Part shown: piece by piece, positions 18,167 to 27,245 of the stretch
How positions within the stretch are numbered: position 1 is the stretch's first letter
Layout of the letters: the number at the start of each line of letters is the position of its first letter
From: an uncultured Paracoccaceae bacterium
Lineage (GTDB): Bacteria > Pseudomonadota > Alphaproteobacteria > Rhodobacterales > Rhodobacteraceae
Direction of reading: 5' to 3'
Assembly (NCBI GenBank): GCA_913061275.1
Contig: CAJXSR010000001.1
Coordinates: forward strand, 1-64,000
Length of the DNA: 64,000 nt
Notes under the pieces: generated by a model
What the model saw: the letters and a program-made list of their open reading frames with translations, nothing else
What the model was told of the DNA's origin: nothing
Databases searched by the model: none
Made by a program: the position numbers and the translations under genes

Positions 18167-19329
18167 TTATATCCCCTTTTTAAATCGCGCTGAAATCAAC
18201 GGGCCATTAACTTTATAATTCATAATTTCCAAAATAATTCCGTTGGTGTTTGCCGTTGCGACTGAATTCAAACGCCCATCTTTTTCATATATGCCAGAAA
18301 ACCACCCTCGGTCATTGGTTTGGGTTTTTTGCACAGCACGCATAAGACGCGTAGTATATTCCGTATTATATATAGCGTGCCAACCGAATGCGGCCTTAGT
18401 ACTTAACGTTTTCAGTTCTGGGTATTGCACGCCATCTTCAGCAACCGCATTCCATGGCACCCCATTTGCAAACACAGTGTTATATAAAAAATATGGGGAT
18501 TGATCGATGTTATCCTCACTTACGGCCGTCAAAATTCCAGATGATTTAAATTTGTTCTCTTGCGCTTTATAAATACGATGGGCTAGTTCTTTTGCCTCTC
18601 GATCCAATCCAAACTCAATCGCCATTAAAATGTAAGGCTCACTTACAACATAATTTGGAGCATCAAATAAACTAAAGCTTCTGCTATCCGCCGCAATTTG
18701 TTGCCCTTCAATCGTTTTGAATTTTATATAATCATCGTACTTAGCTGCCGTCATTGCATCCAGGCCCAATAAGGCAATCGCGCGCGCACCATATTCTTCA
18801 TATCCCAGCCTGCCTTCTTGAATTTTTTCAGGTAGCCCCGTTTCAGAATGCAACCTTGCGCCCATTAAAACACCTTTTTCCACCATAGACCCAAAATCCC
18901 AATTAGTAAGAACATTGCCGGCAGCCACAGCATGTTTGGGGAAATCATAAAGTAAAATATTTAATGGAACCGTCATTCTTGCAATATCCAATGCAGACCA
19001 CCCTATACCGGTTGCAGCCAGTTCATTTCCGTAAGTTGTCATTTTCAAACTGCGAGTATCGTATACTTTGTTAGGGAGTTTTTCAAAAAACAGTGGTAAT
19101 TTTGCTAAAGTTCTAAGCGCCGATGACATGCGTAGGTCAAACAATGGTTCGTCAATAATTCCAATTTTATAGGCCGAGATCATACCCAAAAGGTACGAAG
19201 ACTGATCCCACACTGTTGTTGACGGAAAACCATCAACCGAATTCACCAAACCTGTTTCAGGGTTATAATTTTTTTCAAAATATTTCCATGCCACACCTGC
19301 TTGCTGTAACTCGGCATCTTTCCTTGCCT
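18167..19329 (-). pseudogene. DUF3131 protein, N-terminus lost
   Basis: The open frame from about 19294 encodes a DUF3131-type domain (glucoamylase-like alpha/alpha fold): WKYFEKNYNPETGLVN, VDGFPSTTVWDQSSYLLG, then a long body ending at 18167. Sequence homologous to the usual approach to this domain (KDAELQQAGVA) extends upstream in the same frame, but then meets stop codons. No start codon, signal peptide or ribosome site remains. It runs directly into out-of-frame glycosyltransferase sequence, as if a deletion had removed the end of one gene and the beginning of the next. These proteins commonly pair with cellulose-synthase-like glycosyltransferases. Confidence 0.7.
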
Positions 19330-20764
19330 ATTATCAATGCCCCACGTCCCAAAAACCGCTGCCAGTTCATGCACGATTAAGAAAGGTAAAAGATGTGCAA
19401 AAAAAATCAATCGAATAAGCGTTGATCGGTGACAGGCCAAAAAATAATGCAAGTAGTGGGGCCATAAGAAACACAACATTCCAAAGTGGTGCTAAATATG
19501 ACCAAAAAGTTGCGGCATACATCATGCGCTGCCGTACACTCATCCCGCCGCCCAGTAAGGGGAAATCATTGAAAACTATATCCAGACTGCCACCTGCATA
19601 TTTAAATCACTGCATAACCCAGCTTTGAATATCTAAAGGTGATAACATTTTGCTTTCAACATGTGGGTGAAAGACAGATTTCCAATTTCGGTTCTTATCC
19701 TCATGCAATTTTATTGAGGTATATATATCTTCCGACACATGAAATTTATAAGGGGTTAGATCAGTTGAAACTGATAATTCACGCCGTAAGGCCGCTGTTA
19801 ACCCTACCTGTTCAACTTGGTCTTTTTCCAGCTTAGTAAATTCTAGCGTTTGATCTTCTACCGATGTTGCATAATTTTTCAAGGCCACTTCCATTACCGC
19901 TTCACGCCTGTGGATTGAACCTGCGCCACAGCAAAATGAAACGTTTAACCCATTTCGGCGACGTTGGATAACATCATAAAAAAGCTTTGCATCATTAACA
20001 AAAGGATCACGGCCAATAACAACTGGCCCAACCATCTTTTGGCAAGCATACGCTACAAGTTCGCCAATTCGCCCAAAGTTTTTAGACCATTCCACCTGTA
20101 ATGGTCGCCCTTTTGGTGTATCATAAAACCATTGTGGCGTTTGCACCCAAGCCACATCTGCATCTCTGAAGTAACCCAAGGTATGACTTAAAATCGTTGG
20201 GAATGTGCGGGTATCTGAATCTAAAATAACAATAAAATCACCATATGTTTTGGCCATACCATTGCGTAAATTTCCTGCTTTATACCCAATATTTGTTTCG
20301 CGTGTTATATAATTAACTTCTTCTTCTAACGCGACTTTTTTCATTTCTGCACGATTGCCATCATCCAAAACATGCACCTTTAAATCAATCAGGCATGGGT
20401 ATTTTACCTGCTTTGCGTCCCGTATAGAGTATCGTGTCAGCTCAGGGTCTTCATTATATGTGGGCAGAAAAATATCCACACTAATTGGCTGTGTGTCATC
20501 TGCCCCTTTTATTATCTCTGATCGTTTCAAAGGGGCCGCTGTTTGGGGTGTATCATCCACTGACCAAAGGTTGTGGACGTATAGAAAAACCCCAATAAAC
20601 GCGCATGTTTCAGCCAGTACAACCAAAAATGAAAACCACATCACATCGGTATTTAGTGAATGCATCCAGCGCCATGATAGGTACCAGCCACCTAGGCTTA
20701 GCGTGCAGATTGCAAGGCTTTGCCAAATGAATTCAATCATAAATGAATGCTTTAAAGGTGCCAT
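19330..20764 (-). pseudogene. Cellulose-synthase-like glycosyltransferase, interrupted
   Basis: Family-2 membrane glycosyltransferase resembling BcsA-type polysaccharide synthases. ATG 20764 (after GGGGATA) opens 385 codons: two N-terminal membrane segments, HVLDDGN, ILDSDTRT and the SEDIYTSIKLH region are present. An in-frame TGA (19609-19607) sits exactly where the QxxRW-like motif should continue, between WVMQ and FKYAGGSLDI; CGA for Arg is the likely ancestor. The same frame stays homologous (MYAATFWSYLAPLWNVVFL) to an A8/T8 tract at 19399-19406. Homology (HLLPFLIVHELAAVFGTWGIDN) then continues in another frame until about 19330. The remaining C-terminal part is missing. Confidence 0.75.
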
Positions 20765-20913
20765 CAATATCCCCGCCAATCTTTCGCTGGGCTATATTTG
20801 TCAAATCTTCCCTAATTAATGGTTACTAATTTCACATGAATTTAAATTTCAAAAATTCATAATTTTTTAAGCCTCATCATCAAGTATACCCAAAATAATG
20901 ATACGAGGTACAC

Positions 20914-22187
20914 TTGGGAACTTTAAACCTTGCGGAGCCCGCACAGTTGCTGAAAAATGCAAAAGATTTTCGTATACTTGTTGTAGACGATAGTAAGCTT
21001 CAGTTAAAAATTGTATCTACACATCTAAAAAATGGGGCCTAAGCCCTGTTTTATGCTTTAGCGCCAAAGATGCGCTAGAGCGGTGTAAAACCCAAGAGTT
21101 CGATATGGTCATAAGCGACTGGGTGATGCCCGAAATGAATGGTTTAGAGTTTTGTAAGTCTTTTAAGGCGTTAGATAAGGAAAATTTTGGGTATTTTATT
21201 TTGCTTACTTCGAAATCAGCAAAAGAGGAAATTGCCCAAGGTCTTGCCCATGGTGCAGATGATTTTTTATCCAAACCTGTTAATGCCGAAGAATTATTTG
21301 CCAGAATTCAAGCTGGGCAGCGAGTTTTGGAAATGGAACAAGCATTACACGATAAAAATAAACGCATTTCTGAAACTCTTTCCAAGTTGCAGGCATTGCA
21401 CGAAGAAATTCAAAAAGACTTGGTAGAAGCAGAACGTTTACAGCTGTCTCTTATTCCCGAAAGCCATAAAAAACTAGAACAGGGTGATATATCAATTCTG
21501 TTTAAATCATGTGGTCATGTTGGTGGTGATTTGGTCGGTTTTTTCAAGTTTTCCCGTGACCGTTTGGGTATGTATTCCATAGATGTTTCAGGCCACGGAA
21601 TATCCTCTGCCTTGGTTACAGCCCGACTAGCAGGATATTTGAGCCGTAATAATAAAGCTCAAAATATTGCTTTTGAACGCGGGGAAAGTGGTGAGTTTAT
21701 TCATCGTAAACCCGCACAAATTGCAGAGGCGTTAAACAATCAATTACTGGCCGATATGGAAACTGAACACTACTTTACCTTGGCATTCGCAGATATAGAT
21801 TTGAAAACAGGGTATACTCAATTCGTGCAAGCAGGCCATCCATATCCGGTTATAATACGCAAAGATGGCACTACTGAACTTGTGGGCACAGGTGGGCCAC
21901 CAATCAGTTTAGTGCCAGATGTACAATACCAAACAGAAACCTTCGATTTAAAACATGGTGACAGGTTAATGTTGTATTCTGACGGAATTACAGAATGCCA
22001 AAACGTACATGACATCTTATATGACGATGATAGAATGCGTGCCGCTTTGTCAAAAAATACTGGGACAAAAGGCCTGGAATATTTAAATGGCCTGTTGTGG
22101 GATGTAAGCCAGTTTGCTGATGGCACACCATTTTATGATGATTTATCAGCAATTTTATTTGAATTCTCTGCAGATGGTGAAAAGTAA
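20914..22187 (+). pseudogene. Receiver-SpoIIE phosphatase response regulator, frameshifted
   Basis: A TTG start at 20914 with GAGG upstream opens FRILVVDDSKLQLK, a receiver N-terminus, but stops at TAA 21040-21042. One extra base in the A6 tract at 21027-21032 would join it to the rest: phosphoacceptor Asp in VISDWVMPEMNG, the receiver lysine in SKPVN, a coiled linker (about residues 140-170), then a PP2C/SpoIIE Ser/Thr phosphatase domain (GGDLVGFFKF, IDVSGHG, YSDGITE, DDLSAI). Repaired length is about 424 residues. Such proteins control anti-sigma/anti-anti-sigma switches. The remaining 360-codon frame from 21105 keeps the phosphatase but lacks the acidic pocket of the receiver. Programmed -1 frameshifting is an alternative to decay. 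Confidence 0.75.
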
Positions 22188-22254
22188 TTTCAGTATTATT
22201 TACTAAGTTTAAATTCAAACCAATTAATTTCGTGTAAAAGTAATAGGTTACACA

Positions 22255-23799
22255 TTGAACAATTTAATCACAACAACACCCTATCGGCTCTTGTTTGTTT
22301 TATTGTGCCTGTTGGGTCTTGCATCTTGCGCTACGCTAAGCACGCCATTGGTTAAAAACATATCTCAACCTAACCACAGGCCAATAAGGAACTTCACTTC
22401 TTTTAGCACATCCCTTCGGTGTATGGATACGTTACTTGCATCCACTGGTCGTCAGCGCATTCTAATCTCATCAACCGGGATCAAAGATCTATCCAAAAAA
22501 ATATCTGTTGGCGCAGATGAAATGTTACTGAATGCAATCAATAAAACCAACATCAAAAGTGGTGCTTACATATTTCTTGACCAATCTTTTGAAAAAGAAG
22601 TTTGGCAGCTAGAGCTGCTTTCTCCGACAAAGACGCGCAAGATGCCACGATTATATTTTCGCGGGGCGATAACACAAGTCGATGCAAATACCGTAAACGA
22701 TAAATTAAATTTAAGCCTTGATTTAACCAATGCACCACATGCGCCAACCATTCATGGTGGCGCGTTGAAAACCACAAACCCCAGTATCAGTCGTGGCGTT
22801 TCCATCGTATCTATCGACATGCACCTAGTATCTTACCCAGACAAAGTTGTGTTAGCAGGCGGGTCTGTTGCTAATTCAATGGTTGTCACAAGCAAAACAT
22901 TTGGAACTGGCAGTTCGGGGCTGATAAAACTTACTGGATATAATATGGCGATTTCTTTCAACAGGGTAGAAAGCATCGGACAGGCAGTAAGAAACTTAAT
23001 CGAGTTGGGTGTTATTGAACTGATAGGGCGCCATGCGAAGGTTCCATATTGGCAATGCTTAAATATAGAACCCACAAACCAAAAACTGGAAAACTCAAAG
23101 CGACACGTTTTCACTGTAAACCCAAAGTCCATATCCATCTCCAAGGCGCAACATATTTTGAAGAATCTTGGATACCTTCAAACAAAACCTACAGGTATTA
23201 TGGATCGGCGCACACATGCGGCGCTGGCTAAGTTTCAGGCAGATAAAGGTTTGATCGCAACTGGTAACTTAGATTTTGATGCGTACACATATTTGCTTCA
23301 AACTACAAAAGGCTATCCTGTAAACGGGCGTATTTACCGGCAAAAACAAACACCCACCAAAGCCCCTCAAAAACCTGTTGGCAATCACTTAACCCTTACG
23401 GCTTTACGGCCAGATTATAGGTTAAACGACACATTGACCGTAAAGTTTACGTCAAAAACAGCTGGGTATGCCACCTGTTTTCATCAAACAGGTACAGGGG
23501 TTGTGACCCAAATTTTACCTACTGAACCCAACGTTCGCCTAAAAATACCCGCACATTTCAACACACTTCTTCCAAGAAATAAATCTAGCTTTAGTTTAAA
23601 ATTCAGTGCCGCAAACATACCTGAAAATATCTTGTGTACGCTTCAAAGTGTAAAGGGTGACATTACATCCCCATATGACAACAAGTTCAACACACTCAAC
23701 CCTTTGCCCGTCAAAAAACTTATGGATATTCCTACCGAATATACAAAAATCAACCCTTTAATAGACTGGGTTATGATTTCTAATACAGCGACACATTAA
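22255..23799 (+). CDS. CsgG-like lipoprotein with peptidoglycan-binding and DUF4384-like domains
   Basis: A 514-residue exported lipoprotein with a TTG start. The signal peptide ends in the lipobox LASC (Cys at about residue 24). A CsgG/curli-assembly-like domain follows (about 50-250, with ISVGADEMLLNAINKT and a conserved DMHLVSYPDKVV strand pair), then a peptidoglycan-binding domain (about 285-345, AQHILKNLGYLQ...AALAKFQADKGL) and a C-terminal DUF4384-like beta domain (about 370-490). Likely outer-membrane associated and wall-anchored. It lies 67 bases after the receiver-phosphatase gene but is itself intact. Confidence 0.65.
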   Translation: MNNLITTTPYRLLFVLLCLLGLASCATLSTPLVKNISQPNHRPIRNFTSFSTSLRCMDTLLASTGRQRILISSTGIKDLSKKISVGADEMLLNAINKTNIKSGAYIFLDQSFEKEVWQLELLSPTKTRKMPRLYFRGAITQVDANTVNDKLNLSLDLTNAPHAPTIHGGALKTTNPSISRGVSIVSIDMHLVSYPDKVVLAGGSVANSMVVTSKTFGTGSSGLIKLTGYNMAISFNRVESIGQAVRNLIELGVIELIGRHAKVPYWQCLNIEPTNQKLENSKRHVFTVNPKSISISKAQHILKNLGYLQTKPTGIMDRRTHAALAKFQADKGLIATGNLDFDAYTYLLQTTKGYPVNGRIYRQKQTPTKAPQKPVGNHLTLTALRPDYRLNDTLTVKFTSKTAGYATCFHQTGTGVVTQILPTEPNVRLKIPAHFNTLLPRNKSSFSLKFSAANIPENILCTLQSVKGDITSPYDNKFNTLNPLPVKKLMDIPTEYTKINPLIDWVMISNTATH

Positions 23800-23801
23800 A
23801 C

Positions 23802-24233
23802 TTATATAGCAGCCGCTAGAAAATCCCGATCACCCTCATTAGTCAACAATTCCACCCCATCATAAGCATCCTTCCAAACCACCGTATGAAAAGGCTCTAA
23901 GGGTTCATGAAGTTTTAATACGGGCCTGCATAAATATATATGGCAAATTTTTTGTGCCCAAAACCCATATTCAGGCATATGGGTAAATCGTTGATATGCG
24001 CCCAGCCTGCGGGTAATTTGAACTTTCCAGCCCGTTTCCTCTAAACACTCACGGTAAAGTGCCTGAACTGCTGTCTCACCCGCATCAATACCGCCGCCCG
24101 GTAGTTGAATTTCTGTTTCATTTAATTCTTCACGGGTCAACAAAACCTTACCGCGATGCAAAATCACGCCGTATGCTCCTGGTCGGGGGCGGTATTGCAC
24201 GTCAAGGTGCACAGATTCACCATATCGTCTCAT
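23802..24233 (-). CDS. NUDIX hydrolase
   Basis: A 143-residue pyrophosphohydrolase with the NUDIX box GGGIDAGETAVQALYRECLEETG in the first half. The substrate, a nucleoside diphosphate linked to another group, cannot be read. ATG 24233 (MRRYGESVHLD) is favoured over an upstream TTG. Its stop is two bases from the convergent lipoprotein stop, and it is divergent from hslO. Confidence 0.85.
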   Translation of the reverse strand: MRRYGESVHLDVQYRPRPGAYGVILHRGKVLLTREELNETEIQLPGGGIDAGETAVQALYRECLEETGWKVQITRRLGAYQRFTHMPEYGFWAQKICHIYLCRPVLKLHEPLEPFHTVVWKDAYDGVELLTNEGDRDFLAAAI

Positions 24234-24325
24234 ATGGAAACCATACTGCAACCAATTTCAAATAACAGCTTGGAATTGCCCTTTGCCACAAAAGGTTTTA
24301 TGGGAACAAAAAGCCTAGGTGCATC

Positions 24326-25315
24326 ATGTCAAATACTACAGCAAATATCGAATGGGATGATACCATCCTACCCTTCCAACTGGATAGAACTGACATTCGC
24401 GGTCGGGTTGCCAGACTGGATGGATTATTAAACACTATTATAGAACAACATAATTACCCGTTAGAGGTTTCCGCGATACTTGCCGAGGCTGTTATTCTAA
24501 CCGCATTGATCGGCGCCACAATCAAGTTACGCTGGAAATTATCACTGCAAATTCGTGGTGATGGCCCTATTCGAATTTTAGCAACAGATTATTATGGGCC
24601 GAAAAATGAGGGCGATCCAGCCCGCATTCGCGCTTATGCCAGCTTTGATGAAGATCGCTTAACAGCCGAAACTGGTACGCCATTTGAAAAAATTGGCAAA
24701 GGCATATTTGGCATTCTGATAGATCAAGGGGCCAATACCGAACCCTACCAAGGAATAACACCGCTTACAGGTGGGTCATTGGCATCATGCGCAAGTACAT
24801 ATTTTGCCCAATCTGAGCAATTACCTACAGAGTTTGCAATCTCAACGGGTCAATCTTCCACCAAAACAGAGCGTGATAATTGGCGCGCAGGCGGCGTGAT
24901 GGTACAACTTATGCCAAAAGCCTCACCCTTTACTGCCACTGGTTCAAGTGATGAAGCCCAAGATCTTTTGCAGGCTCAAGATCTAATTTCCGAAACCGAT
25001 GAAGACGGCTGGGCCCGCGCAACCATGCATATGCAAACGGTTGAAGAAACCGAACTTATTGGCCCACATGTATCACCGCAAATATTATTAACGCGGCTTT
25101 TCCACGAAGATCAACCACGGATATTTCCAATTCAGCCTATAGAATTTGGCTGTTCATGCAGTGCGGAAAAAGTACGGTCAACAATGTCGATGTATTCAGC
25201 AAAAGACATCAAAACAATGACAACAGATAATGGTATGGTCACTGCTGATTGCCAATTTTGCAGCAGCCATTACGAGTTAGACCCTAAAACCCTTGGGTTT
25301 GACGCAAAAAATTAA
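24326..25315 (+). CDS. hslO: Hsp33 redox-regulated chaperonin
   Basis: Cytoplasmic holdase activated by oxidation through a zinc-bound four-cysteine switch. The 329-residue protein has the N-terminal substrate domain (about 10-230) and the C-terminal redox switch: CSCS and CQFC are the two cysteine pairs (about residues 276-278 and 309-312). AGGTG precedes the ATG. The stop overlaps the NUDIX start by one base (TAATG), beginning a hslO-nudL-cca operon. Confidence 0.95.
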   Translation: MSNTTANIEWDDTILPFQLDRTDIRGRVARLDGLLNTIIEQHNYPLEVSAILAEAVILTALIGATIKLRWKLSLQIRGDGPIRILATDYYGPKNEGDPARIRAYASFDEDRLTAETGTPFEKIGKGIFGILIDQGANTEPYQGITPLTGGSLASCASTYFAQSEQLPTEFAISTGQSSTKTERDNWRAGGVMVQLMPKASPFTATGSSDEAQDLLQAQDLISETDEDGWARATMHMQTVEETELIGPHVSPQILLTRLFHEDQPRIFPIQPIEFGCSCSAEKVRSTMSMYSAKDIKTMTTDNGMVTADCQFCSSHYELDPKTLGFDAKN

Positions 25316-25986
25316 TGCATCCACCACTTGCAGCAAGCGTTTGGGTGGGCCATGAACATAATATGGAAAGATACAGATCAAAAATTGACACCCTTAAAGA
25401 TGCACTGGTTGGAATGGAGCATAGACCACCATCGTCGGATTTTGATCTTAATAAGGATTATCTTACGCCTAAAAACATGAAGTTCCGAAATGCTGCCGTT
25501 TTAATTCCGATAACTTTAGGCCCATCAGGCTTAGAAGTTATTTTTACAAAGCGATCGCAATCAATGCGAAACCATCCTGGGCAAATTTCGTTTCCGGGTG
25601 GCAAGCAAGACCCTACAGATACATCGTTTATTCACACCGCTTTACGCGAAGCTGAAGAAGAAATCGGGTTGCGGCAATCAGATGTCTCAGTCATCGGCGC
25701 ATTGCCAAAACACAAAACGGTCACCTCCTTTCTGGTGCATCCGGTAGTTGGCTTGGTACCGCCAAGTTTTGTACCCCGCGTTTTAACAAATGAAGTATCC
25801 GAGGTTTTTACGGCACCCCTAAGTCACCTGATTAACCCCGGTAATTATTTAATCGAAGGGCGGTTTTGGCAGGGTCATAAACGGCACTATTTCACTATCC
25901 CCTATGGGCCTTACTATATTTGGGGTGCCACTGCGCGTATGTTGCGTATGCTGACAGAAATCATGGAAAAATCCCATGCACCTTAA
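25315..25986 (+). CDS. CoA pyrophosphatase, NUDIX family
   Basis: A 223-residue NudL/YeaB-type NUDIX hydrolase, expected to split coenzyme A into 3',5'-ADP and phosphopantetheine. It shows the extended family signature: FTKRSQSMRNHPGQISFPGG followed by the NUDIX helix REAEEEIGL. Its start overlaps hslO by one base and its end overlaps the CCA-adding enzyme by 11 bases, so the three are coupled. A second in-frame ATG (MERYRSK) is possible. Confidence 0.88.
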   Translation: MHPPLAASVWVGHEHNMERYRSKIDTLKDALVGMEHRPPSSDFDLNKDYLTPKNMKFRNAAVLIPITLGPSGLEVIFTKRSQSMRNHPGQISFPGGKQDPTDTSFIHTALREAEEEIGLRQSDVSVIGALPKHKTVTSFLVHPVVGLVPPSFVPRVLTNEVSEVFTAPLSHLINPGNYLIEGRFWQGHKRHYFTIPYGPYYIWGATARMLRMLTEIMEKSHAP

Positions 25987-27139
25987 AGCAGAATGGCTAA
26001 ATGCAGATGGGCCAAAAACTGTATGTGATGCATTGCAAAAAGCTGGTCATTGTGCCTATTTTGTTGGTGGTTGCGTACGGAACGCGCTTTTAAATAAGCC
26101 CGTTAACGATATTGATATGGCAACAGATGCCACCCCTAAAAGAATGATGGAAATAGCCGCTAAACTAAACTTGCGCATTATTCCCACGGGCATAGATCAC
26201 GGCACCGTAACATTCATCATTAACAACCAACCCTTTGAGGTAACTACGTTTCGCAAAGATGTTATTACCGATGGCCGTCACGCTTTTGTAACATTTTCCA
26301 GATCCATTGAAGATGATGCAAGACGTCGTGATTTTACCATGAACGCCCTATATGCGGATATTAACGGCCAACTTATTGACCCATTATCTGGGCTAGATGA
26401 TTTGCTTGCTCAACACGTCAGGTTTATTGAAAATCCCGCCAAACGCATTCAAGAAGATTATTTGCGGATATTACGGTTTTTTAGGTTTCACGCACTATAC
26501 GGTAATCTGGATGCGGGCATTGATCCCGAAAGTTTAAGTGCTTGTGCCAAAAATATTGACGGTATTGATATGCTATCCAAAGAACGTATCGGTCATGAAA
26601 TGCGTAAACTTCTTGGCGCGACAAACCCTGCACCAAGTATGGCGGCTATGGCAAAAGCTGGCATTTTAACACGGGTACTGAATGGCTCCGACATTACATC
26701 GCTTGCGCCCCTTATTCATCTAGAAGGCACGTCGAACGTTGAACCAAACTGGATGCGCAGACTGTTGGCCATCAATGGGACTGATATTCAAAAGTCCCTG
26801 CGGTTAAGTAAAAAAGAAGCACAAATATTAGCCTCTATGCGCAATGTTGTTAATGATGCACCCACTGCAAAGGTTGCAGGTTATAAACTGGGGGCACAAA
26901 ATGGCTTAAATGCAATGTTGGTTCTGTGTGCACATTTGACAACCCATTTACCCGATAACCTAATTGAAAACCTTAATACGGGTGCTAATGCAAGCTTCCC
27001 AATTATGGCTGCCGATTTATTAGATCAGCTAGAAGGGCCTGCTTTGGGGGCATGTTTGAAACAGCTAGAAACGGCTTGGCTTCAATCCGATCTGACACTT
27101 TCCAAAGCAAAGCTATTGTCGATTAGTGGTATAGAATAA
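25976..27139 (+). CDS. cca: CCA tRNA nucleotidyltransferase
   Basis: Adds or repairs the 3' CCA end of tRNAs. The 387-residue class II enzyme has the N-terminal GGCVRNALL, the metal motif DIDMAT (about 41-46), RRDFTMNAL and the EDYLRILRFFRF helix. The poly(A) polymerase/CCA-adding head and C-terminal tRNA-binding helices are full length. The ATG lies inside the end of the NUDIX gene. Confidence 0.93.
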   Translation: MHLKAEWLNADGPKTVCDALQKAGHCAYFVGGCVRNALLNKPVNDIDMATDATPKRMMEIAAKLNLRIIPTGIDHGTVTFIINNQPFEVTTFRKDVITDGRHAFVTFSRSIEDDARRRDFTMNALYADINGQLIDPLSGLDDLLAQHVRFIENPAKRIQEDYLRILRFFRFHALYGNLDAGIDPESLSACAKNIDGIDMLSKERIGHEMRKLLGATNPAPSMAAMAKAGILTRVLNGSDITSLAPLIHLEGTSNVEPNWMRRLLAINGTDIQKSLRLSKKEAQILASMRNVVNDAPTAKVAGYKLGAQNGLNAMLVLCAHLTTHLPDNLIENLNTGANASFPIMAADLLDQLEGPALGACLKQLETAWLQSDLTLSKAKLLSISGIE

Positions 27140-27245
27140 CAGAATATTACTTGTAAACCAAACTAGGCCTACGATTTCGCAACCGTGTAGCATCGTAACT
27201 ATTCTAGCCCTTTCCGCATTGTTAATTTTCCTTTAGAGCGCAGGT

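Noticed and set aside
19607-19609. TGA read as an amino acid (recoding)
   Set aside because: I noticed no in-frame TGA in the other genes, no selenocysteine context is seen, and the locus has further lesions.
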